A DNA stretch of 7,806 nt from the NCBI GenBank assembly GCA_028869355.1, contig JAGWSK010000339.1:1-7806 (forward strand). The letters are read 5' to 3'. Both the position numbers and the translations under genes were made by a program. The stretch is from Alphaproteobacteria bacterium (GTDB lineage: Bacteria > Pseudomonadota > Alphaproteobacteria > Micropepsales > Micropepsaceae). Below the pieces are notes generated by a model. That model ran no database searches. It saw only the letters and a program-made list of their open reading frames with translations, and had not been told where the DNA came from. Below, piece after piece: positions 1 to 4,905 of this stretch. Each line of letters starts with the position of its first letter. The stretch's first letter is position 1.

Positions 1-2187
1 GAGATTGTTGAGAACCACCATGTCAAACGGTGTGGTCGTGGTGCCTTCCTCGCGATAACCGCGGACATGGAAATTGTCGTGATTGCGTCGATTGTAGGTC
101 AGCTTGTGAATCATTGATGGATAGCCGTGGAACGCGAAAATAACCGGAGCGCCGCCGAACAATGCGTCGAAGTCGCCGTCCTGCATGCCATGCGGGTGAT
201 CGCGTTGCGACTGCAGGCTCATCAGATCGACCACATTGACGACCCGGATGCGGATATCCGGAACATATTCGCGCAACAGCATCACCGCGGCGAGCGTCTC
301 GAGCGCCGGCACGTCGCCACAGCAGGCCATGATGACATCGGGCTTGGCGGGTTCGATACTGGCCCAATCCCAGATGCCGGCGCCGGCGGCGCAATGCGCG
401 ACCGCTGCGTCCATGTCCAGCCACTGCCATCCCGGTTGTTTTCCGGCGACGATCAGGTTGATGTAATTGCGGCTGCGCAAACAGTGATCCGCGACCGAGA
501 GCAAGCAATTTGCATCTGGTGGAAGGTAGATGCGGACCGTGTCGGCCCTCTTGTTGGCGACATGATCTATGAATCCCGGATCCTGATGCGAGAAACCGTT
601 ATGGTCCTGGCGCCAGACATGGGAGGTCAGAAGATAGTTCAGCGAAGCAATCGGCTTGCGCCACGGAATGGCTTTGCTTTCCTTGATCCATTTGGCGTGC
701 TGGTTGAACATTGAATCGACAATGTGGATGAACGCTTCGTAGCAATTGAACAATCCATGCCGGCCGGTGAGCAGGTATCCTTCGAGCCAGCCCTGGCAGC
801 AATGTTCGCTCAAGACCTCCATCACGCGGCCATCCGGCCCGAGTTTTTCATCCACCGGTTCGATGGCGGCCATCCAGGTGCGATTGGTCACGTCGAACAC
901 AGCCTGGAGCCGGTTGGAAGCGGTTTCGTCCGGTCCGAAGAGGCGGAAATTACGGGCGGAATTGAGAGCGATGACATCGCGCAGGAACTTGCCCAATACG
1001 ACGGTTGATTCCGCCTGGATCGCGCCGGGCGCGGCAAATTGCAGCGCGTATTCGCGAAAATGGGGCAATGCCAGGGGGACGAGAAGTTCACCGCCATTGG
1101 CGTTGGGATTTGAGCCCATGCGGCGGTGGCCGGTCGGTGCAATCGCGGCATATTCTTCGAGGAATTTGCCGTTCTCGTCGAACAGTTTCCCGGGTTCGTA
1201 GCTGCGCATCCATTGTTCGAGCTGGTGCAAATGTTCCGGCTTTTCGATGTTGGGAAGTGGCACCTGGTGCGCACGCCACGTCCCCTCCACTGGTTTGCCA
1301 TCGACGAATTTTGGACCGGTCCAGCCCTTCGGCGTGCGCAGAATGATCATCGGCCAGCGTGGCCGCTCCGGATTGGTTTTTGCGGGTGATCGCGCCACTT
1401 GCTGGATTTGCCGAATCTCCGCCAGCACTTTGTCGAGCGCCCCGGCAAACAGTTGATGCACCACCGGCGGATCGCTGCCTTCAACGAAATGCGGCTCATA
1501 GCCGTAGCCGTAGAACAGGTCGCGCAGTTCATCGTGGCTGATGCGCGCCAGCACCGTGGGACTGGCGATCTTGAATCCGTTGAGATGAAGTATGGGCAGC
1601 ACCGCGCCGTCGCGCACCGGATTGAGGAACTTGTTCGAATGCCAGCTGGTGGCCAGCGCACCGGTCTCCGCTTCGCCGTCGCCGATCACGCAGGCGACGA
1701 TCAGATCCGGATTGTCGAATGCCGCTCCATAGGCGTGCAGGAGCGAATAACCGAGTTCGCCGCCTTCATTGATCGAGCCCGGGACCGTGGCAGCGACATG
1801 GCTGGGAACCCCATAGGGCCAGGAGAATTGCCGGAACAGCCGATGCAATCCATCGCGGTTCCGTTCGATATCCGGGTAACGCTCGGTATATGTCCCTTCA
1901 AGGTACACGCTGGCGATCACGCCCGGCCCGCCGTGGCCCGGACCGGTGACAAAAATCATGTTCAGATCGTTGTCTTTGATCAGCCGGTTCAGGTGCACAT
2001 AGATGAAGTTGAGGCCCGGCGTTGTTCCCCAATGTCCGAGCAGCCGCGGTTTGATATCGCCAAGTTCGAGTGGCCGCTCCAGTAACGGGTTTTCCTTCAG
2101 ATAGATCTGTCCGACGGAAAGGTAATTGGCCGCCCGCCACCAGGCGTCCATTTTGGCCAGTTGTTCGGGTGACAGTGGTCCGTGCAT
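1..2187 (-). CDS. xfp: Phosphoketolase (xylulose-5-P/fructose-6-P), 3' end off the window
   Basis: Thiamine-diphosphate enzyme of the cytoplasm. It cleaves xylulose 5-phosphate (and in many members fructose 6-phosphate) with phosphate to acetyl phosphate plus glyceraldehyde 3-phosphate or erythrose 4-phosphate. The frame is open for 729 codons from ATG at 2187 to the window edge. The family is usually near 790-800 residues, so roughly the last 60-70 are missing. Visible motifs are GHWGTTPGLNFIY (51-63, His52), GPGHGGPG (82-89, His85), the ThDP/Mg site GDGEAETG (169-176), EVLSEHCCQGW with Glu461, and FSHQDPGF with His534. Glu461 and His534 match the family's catalytic Glu and His. The start fits because LSPEQLAKMDAWWRAANYLSVG is the usual family N-terminus, although the ribosome site is weak (only ACGGGG upstream). 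Possible control by a degenerate FNR-type box is described separately. Identity is very secure; X5P versus F6P preference cannot be read here. Confidence 0.96.
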   Translation of the reverse strand, partial: MHGPLSPEQLAKMDAWWRAANYLSVGQIYLKENPLLERPLELGDIKPRLLGHWGTTPGLNFIYVHLNRLIKDNDLNMIFVTGPGHGGPGVIASVYLEGTYTERYPDIERNRDGLHRLFRQFSWPYGVPSHVAATVPGSINEGGELGYSLLHAYGAAFDNPDLIVACVIGDGEAETGALATSWHSNKFLNPVRDGAVLPILHLNGFKIASPTVLARISHDELRDLFYGYGYEPHFVEGSDPPVVHQLFAGALDKVLAEIRQIQQVARSPAKTNPERPRWPMIILRTPKGWTGPKFVDGKPVEGTWRAHQVPLPNIEKPEHLHQLEQWMRSYEPGKLFDENGKFLEEYAAIAPTGHRRMGSNPNANGGELLVPLALPHFREYALQFAAPGAIQAESTVVLGKFLRDVIALNSARNFRLFGPDETASNRLQAVFDVTNRTWMAAIEPVDEKLGPDGRVMEVLSEHCCQGWLEGYLLTGRHGLFNCYEAFIHIVDSMFNQHAKWIKESKAIPWRKPIASLNYLLTSHVWRQDHNGFSHQDPGFIDHVANKRADTVRIYLPPDANCLLSVADHCLRSRNYINLIVAGKQPGWQWLDMDAAVAHCAAGAGIWDWASIEPAKPDVIMACCGDVPALETLAAVMLLREYVPDIRIRVVNVVDLMSLQSQRDHPHGMQDGDFDALFGGAPVIFAFHGYPSMIHKLTYNRRNHDNFHVRGYREEGTTTTPFDMVVLNNL

Positions 2188-2211
2188 GGAAACCCCGTTT
2201 TGCGAGAGATC

Positions 2212-2242
2212 AGAGCAGTTTCATCCGGTTGGAACCTGCTCT
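2212..2242. repeat. 31-bp imperfect palindrome upstream of the phosphoketolase
   Basis: AGAGCAG (2212-2218) and CTGCTCT (2236-2242) are perfect inverted arms. A second inner pair, TTC (2220-2222) with GAA (2232-2234), is separated from the arms by one mismatch. The loop is centred on CCGG. It looks like the short intergenic palindromes scattered through many Hyphomicrobiales genomes; that family assignment is from memory and not confirmed. It lies 25 bases upstream of the phosphoketolase ATG, so it could also fold in that gene's 5' leader. No second copy was seen in the window. Confidence 0.55.
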
Positions 2243-2278
2243 AGTACCGCGGCAATTAAACGGTTTGATTGCAGAAAA
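2238..2278 (-). promoter_or_regulatory. Degenerate FNR-type promoter candidate for phosphoketolase
   Basis: Read on the minus strand, TTTTC-TGCA-ATCAA has one perfect half-site (ATCAA, 2269-2265) and one poor half-site (TTTTC). Exactly 21 bases downstream lies TAGAGC (2243-2238), a partial TAnnnT. The spacing equals that of the better promoters in this window, which is the main reason to list it. A transcript would start near 2231, within the palindrome. It may be a weak member of the same regulon or chance. Confidence 0.25.
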
Positions 2279-2355
2279 CGTCCATCGATGGCGTACATTT
2301 CCGAAATAATACTGCGCGCACCAACATGCCGCGGCGCGGCGGCGCAGCACGACGG

Positions 2356-2844
2356 TCAATCGGAATATGCCCCCGATCTGGCACCCAGGTCCCGTGGAGC
2401 AACTTTCGTCAGCTCGCTGTGCCCAAACACATTCGTGTAATCGACGACCGAAATCCATTCCGGAACCATGCGAACGAGAGGCGCCATTGCCGGGTTGGGA
2501 TGGCCCACGGAATTGAATTCGGGATGGCGCGTCAGAAACATCTTCCAGACATGGTCGAATTCCCGTCTGTCCGACACGAACTCCGCCCGTGCCGCCATCG
2601 AGAGGCCCCGAATTTGGTTTGCATGCCTGAATTCACCGGCGATGGCGATGGACAGTCTCGGGTCGTGCTGAATGTTCCGGTACTTCTGACCTACGCGCGC
2701 AATGAACGCGAACAGGACAAGTCCGTCATTGACGTAGCTGACCGTGGTCGCCTGGGGCCAGCCGTCCGGACGATTGGTGGCGAGTGTCAGGATTTTGTGC
2801 CGATCGAGAAAATCCACGATGAAATCGTGCAGCTCGGTCTTCAT
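2356..2844 (-). CDS. Pyridoxamine 5'-phosphate oxidase-like flavin split-barrel protein
   Basis: A 162-residue protein of the PNPOx-like split-barrel superfamily, whose members bind FMN, F420 or heme. Substrate and cofactor are not known here. The N-terminal helix (1-16) is followed by the first barrel strands, with ILTLATNRPDGWPQATTVSY (18-37) being the classic start of the fold. Then come the GLVLFAF strand, a KYRNIQHDPRLSIAI segment typical of the family, and near the C-terminus VPEWISVVDYTNVFGH. The tail of about 20 residues is polar. The ATG at 2844 has AGAAGG seven bases upstream and the protein starts at the usual family position; a longer frame reaching further upstream would overlap the next gene. 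It lies 70 bases downstream of the 73-residue gene, probably on the same transcript, so it is likely controlled from the FNR-type box at 3195-3208. A role in stress or redox response is inference. Confidence 0.88.
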   Translation of the reverse strand: MKTELHDFIVDFLDRHKILTLATNRPDGWPQATTVSYVNDGLVLFAFIARVGQKYRNIQHDPRLSIAIAGEFRHANQIRGLSMAARAEFVSDRREFDHVWKMFLTRHPEFNSVGHPNPAMAPLVRMVPEWISVVDYTNVFGHSELTKVAPRDLGARSGAYSD

Positions 2845-2914
2845 AGGTGTGCCTTCTGTCAGAAATGTTCGCCGCCGCGAAACCGGCCGAAGCTTGTTGA
2901 TGCCGGCCCATTCG

Positions 2915-3136
2915 TCAGGCCCTGTCGGCGTAACGCATTTCGAGATGGATCTGATGCTGATTGAGGCGGAATGCCAGGTCGCCGTCGCGCCAAACTTCGA
3001 CCCGATTGATCTGCGGAGAGTCGCGCAATATGTGGGACACCAGGCCGCGTGCTTCCGCGTCGGTCTCCGCTTGCAGGATGTTGAAACGTGGGTGCGGCAG
3101 CTTCGCAACGAAGAACCAGCATTTATAGGATGTCAT
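2915..3136 (-). CDS. Small hypothetical protein (73 aa)
   Basis: Not recognised as a named family. The protein begins MTSYKCWFFVAKLPHPRF. A helix-like acidic segment (QAETDAEARGLVSHIL) follows, and then VEVWRDGDLAFRL. The pattern is strand, helix, strand, strand, with no signal peptide or membrane segment, and suggests a small cytoplasmic alpha/beta domain. It resembles short proteins of about 70 residues common in Hyphomicrobiales that carry an ETDAEA...VEVW layout, but no function is known to me. The start at 3136 is chosen because AAAGGAG stands seven bases upstream. In-frame codons continue further upstream but run into the FNR-type box at 3195-3208, which must lie outside the transcript. 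It is the first gene of a likely two-gene operon with the PNPOx-like protein. Confidence 0.78.
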   Translation of the reverse strand: MTSYKCWFFVAKLPHPRFNILQAETDAEARGLVSHILRDSPQINRVEVWRDGDLAFRLNQHQIHLEMRYADRA

Positions 3137-3168
3137 CGCTCGCTCCTTTGTTCCGGCAGGGATGTGAG

Positions 3169-3208
3169 AAGATCGCGAAATGCGGCCCTGCGCATTGATT
3201 TGCATCAA
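3169..3208 (-). promoter_or_regulatory. FNR/FixK/NnrR-type box and -10 for the 73-aa/PNPOx operon
   Basis: TTGAT-TTGC-ATCAA at 3195-3208 is a perfect consensus box for the CRP/FNR family. On the minus strand the best -10 is GATCTT (3174-3169), 20 bases downstream, giving an expected start near 3160 and a class II arrangement with the box near -41. A 5' leader of about 25 bases would remain before the ATG at 3136. The box is strong and the -10 is weak. Which family member binds (FNR, FixK, NnrR or Dnr) cannot be told from the box alone. Confidence 0.75.
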
Positions 3209-3322
3209 ACGTGCAATCGCGGATGCTTTGCGGCGAACTTACAGAGTCGCCGGCCGGCCTGCTGGTCCGCGCGAGTTTCGGGATCAACAAATTCCACGCG
3301 GAGTCCATGCCGGAGCCGCAGG

Positions 3323-3649
3323 TCAGTTCTTGGCCGGAGCGAGCACCGGGGGCGGGGCTTCGGGCGACGGCCGGTCATTCAACATCGCTTTCGCCTGCTC
3401 ATAATGGGTGTTGGCGGCGGCGTCGTCACCCTCCATGCACTCCATCACGCCGACCTGGAACATGGCGCGTGCGGCGGGCAGATTGGGTGAGCCGGATCTG
3501 TTATCAATGAGCGCGCTCACCTCATTACCGGCTTTGCGGCAGTCGACCGCCGGAGCGGCAGGATTGTGGGTGGCGGTCGCGGCAAGTGCAGCGCTGCAAA
3601 GCGTCAGGCTGGCCAGAGCCGCAGCTGCGATGCTTATTGCGATGCGCAT
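3323..3649 (-). CDS. Exported small protein with signal peptide and two cysteines (108 aa)
   Basis: A hypothetical periplasmic protein. MRIAISIAAAALASLTLC begins a clear Sec signal peptide, and cleavage is likely after SAALA (about residue 24). The mature part of about 84 residues has two cysteines, in VDCRKAG and MECMEG. The second lies in a helical stretch (ARAMFQVGVMECMEGDDAAA, then HYEQAKAML) resembling a single TPR-like helix pair. The C-terminus is proline-rich (PSPEAPPPVLAPAKN). The two cysteines could form a disulfide in the periplasm. The start at 3649 has GAGGAG seven bases upstream; an in-frame TTG five codons earlier overlaps that ribosome site and is unlikely. Its own FNR-type promoter lies just upstream, back to back with the one for the norB side, so an oxygen- or NO-linked role is inferred, with no molecular function assigned. 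Confidence 0.8.
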   Translation of the reverse strand: MRIAISIAAAALASLTLCSAALAATATHNPAAPAVDCRKAGNEVSALIDNRSGSPNLPAARAMFQVGVMECMEGDDAAANTHYEQAKAMLNDRPSPEAPPPVLAPAKN

Positions 3650-3675
3650 GTTCTTTCTCCTCAACTTGCGCCTGA

Positions 3676-3716
3676 AGCTTACGGCCGTGCTGCGGGCAGG
3701 ATTTGATCTCGGTCAA
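3676..3716 (-). promoter_or_regulatory. FNR/FixK/NnrR-type promoter of the exported 108-aa protein
   Basis: The box TTGAT-CTCG-GTCAA (3703-3716) reads on the minus strand as TTGAC-CGAG-ATCAA. Exactly 21 bases downstream is TAAGCT (3681-3676), which matches TAnnnT. The predicted start is near 3669, with the box about 40 bases upstream in class II geometry, leaving a leader of about 20 bases that contains the GAGGAG ribosome site. A box orientation serving the divergent gene instead is less likely because that gene has its own box. Confidence 0.75.
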
Positions 3717-3791
3717 ACACTTTCGCTGCTGTGCGTAGGTATTTGTCCGTAGCCGCGGCGATGCCGATTTCTTCGTGAAGGCTTACCGGAT

Positions 3792-3832
3792 TTGACCTGA
3801 ATCAATCGGGCGCGGCGGCGGCAATTTAGTCT
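3792..3832 (+). promoter_or_regulatory. FNR/FixK/NnrR-type promoter of the norB operon
   Basis: TTGAC-CTGA-ATCAA (3792-3805) is followed after exactly 21 bases by TAGTCT (3827-3832), a TAnnnT -10. The expected start is near 3839, about 30 bases before the ATG at 3870. No comparable box was found between 4823 and 4906, so norB is probably transcribed from here together with the two membrane protein genes. A box of this type upstream of a NO reductase operon is typical of NnrR/Dnr/FNR control; the regulator itself is outside the window. Confidence 0.75.
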
Positions 3833-3869
3833 GCCGGCACAACGCAACAGCACGGCACGGAGAGGTCCA

Positions 3870-4331
3870 ATGAAAACCGAACAGTCACTGCGCAAATTTT
3901 CCGGCGAGCCGCTGGCATTCCTGCCCGACCCGCCGTTCCAATTTGTTCCGGCGGCGACGGCAGCGCCGGGCGTTTACGCCGATCTTGTTCCCAGCTTGTA
4001 CGGAGCATTGATCGTGTCGTGGGTTAGTTTCTTGGCGATATTCGTGGTCACATTCGCGTCCAGCGCGACGACCATGTTCATGCTCGCCCTCGACGGTGTT
4101 TACGCGCTGATGTTCTTCGGCGTGCCGCTGGCGATGATCCGCTTGGGCGCCAACGAGCGCTGGCAGGGACCGAGTCTGGCATCTTTCGTGCGCGCCAAAG
4201 TGCAGACGCTTTATGGTCCGGTCGGCGGACTGGACGCGCTGATACAGGTGATCCTGGTTCCGGCCTGTCTCACCATCGGCGGCATCGGCATCGCACTCGC
4301 GGTGGCGGCGGCACGCGCGACCTATTTCTGA
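3870..4331 (+). CDS. Small integral membrane protein, first gene of norB operon (153 aa)
   Basis: Not recognised. A polar N-terminal region of about 42 residues is rich in Pro and Phe (FLPDPPFQFVPAATAAPG). It is followed by two closely spaced hydrophobic helices (about 44-65 and 68-91), a basic loop (RLGANERWQGPSLASFVRAK) and a third helix (about 122-148), so three transmembrane segments are likely. There are no histidines, and one cysteine (Cys132) sits in the last helix. The start has GGAGAGG six bases upstream. The gene ends 15 bases before the next membrane protein gene, which with norB forms an apparent three-gene transcript. An accessory or assembly role for the NO reductase is inference from position only. 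It does not look like NorE (a COX3-like five-helix protein); a NorF-like role is not excluded but has no sequence support. Confidence 0.82.
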   Translation: MKTEQSLRKFSGEPLAFLPDPPFQFVPAATAAPGVYADLVPSLYGALIVSWVSFLAIFVVTFASSATTMFMLALDGVYALMFFGVPLAMIRLGANERWQGPSLASFVRAKVQTLYGPVGGLDALIQVILVPACLTIGGIGIALAVAAARATYF

Positions 4332-4346
4332 CGCAGCGGTTCCCAA

Positions 4347-4823
4347 ATGCATGATGTGATCATCGCCCGGGCATTGCATGTCATTTCCGTGGTGATCTGG
4401 ATCGGCGGTTTGTCGATGGTGACGACGGTGGCGCTTCCCGCGGCGCGCGGGGGCGTCCTCGGGCCCGATCCGATGCTGGCATTTCAGGCGATCGAAAGGC
4501 GCTTTGCCTGGCAGGTACGGGCAGCGGTTCTGCTCGCCGGCATCAGCGGGTTGTATATGAGCTGGCGGCTCGATCTGTGGGAGCGGTTCGGCAGCTCAGG
4601 CTTCTGGTGGATGCACGCCATGGTGTGCCTGTGGCTGCTATTCAGCCTGATGCTGTTTGTTGTCGAGCCATTGGTCGTTCGCCGGCAGCGGATGACGCCC
4701 GATGCGCCGCGCCCCGCAGCGGCGCTCAACTGGCTGCAGCGCGGGCACTGGTTGTTGCTGGTGCTGAGTATCGTCACTGTTCTGGGCGCGGTCGCGGGAA
4801 GTCAGGGCTGGGCGATCTTCTGA
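4347..4823 (+). CDS. Four-helix membrane protein, CopD/HemJ-like, with three membrane histidines (158 aa)
   Basis: Four hydrophobic helices are visible at about 4-30, 55-73, 86-110 and 134-151. The first carries ARALHVISVVIWIGG, which resembles the first helix of CopD-domain and HemJ-type proteins, where the histidine is conserved. His11, His90 and His134 all lie at or inside helix ends, in positions that could bind heme b or a metal. The loop between helices 3 and 4 is basic and Pro/Ala-rich (RRQRMTPDAPRPAAA). There is no strong ribosome site before the ATG. The stop of the preceding gene lies only 15 bases upstream, so translational coupling is likely. Its place between an unknown membrane protein and norB suggests a part in electron delivery to, or heme loading of, the reductase. 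That is inference; the family match is by eye and only moderate. Confidence 0.8.
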   Translation: MHDVIIARALHVISVVIWIGGLSMVTTVALPAARGGVLGPDPMLAFQAIERRFAWQVRAAVLLAGISGLYMSWRLDLWERFGSSGFWWMHAMVCLWLLFSLMLFVVEPLVVRRQRMTPDAPRPAAALNWLQRGHWLLLVLSIVTVLGAVAGSQGWAIF

Positions 4824-4843
4824 ACGGTTGAAATCGACGCGGC

Positions 4844-4878
4844 GGAGGTCTTCAATGATTGGTGTTCCTTGCCAATAG
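4844..4878 (+). other. Strong ribosome site with 7-codon ORF in frame upstream of norB
   Basis: GGAGG (4844-4848) and a six-base spacer precede ATG at 4855, followed by codons for MIGVPCQ and TAG at 4876-4878. This is a much better translation start than the norB ATG at 4906, and the two are in the same frame, with ten codons between the TAG and the norB ATG. It may be a leader peptide that couples translation to norB, or an older norB start cut off by a stop codon. Confidence 0.4.
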
Positions 4879-4887
4879 TCTTGCCAA
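4858..4887 (+). repeat. Short repeats in the norB leader
   Basis: The leader holds ATTGG-N9-CCAAT (4858-4876) and two direct copies of TTGCCAA (4869-4875 and 4881-4887), 12 bases apart. This could be an operator or chance. It does not match the FNR-type boxes elsewhere in the window. Confidence 0.2.
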
Positions 4888-4905
4888 CTCCGTAGAGTTT
4901 TCAAC

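Noticed and set aside
1399..2085. Plus-strand open frame of 228 codons opposite the phosphoketolase, and similar frames at 127-714 and 2269-2964
   Set aside because: All are antisense to genes with clear family motifs, lack convincing ribosome sites and show no domain.
2327..2343. GC-rich hairpin (GCCGC...GCGGC) just after the PNPOx-like gene as a terminator
   Set aside because: Only five base pairs and no T-run on the minus strand; expected by chance in such GC-rich sequence.
2884..2906. CCGGC...GCCGG hairpin between the 73-aa and PNPOx-like genes
   Set aside because: Five-base stem with a 14-base loop and only three T's after it; too weak to call a terminator or an operon break.
3137..3208. 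Upstream extension of the 73-aa protein (97-codon version)
   Set aside because: It would run through the FNR-type box and the likely promoter, and the internal ATG at 3136 has a far better ribosome site.
3249..3258. GCCGGCCGGC palindrome between the exported protein and 73-aa genes
   Set aside because: Low-complexity GC palindrome with no matching copies or known role in the window.
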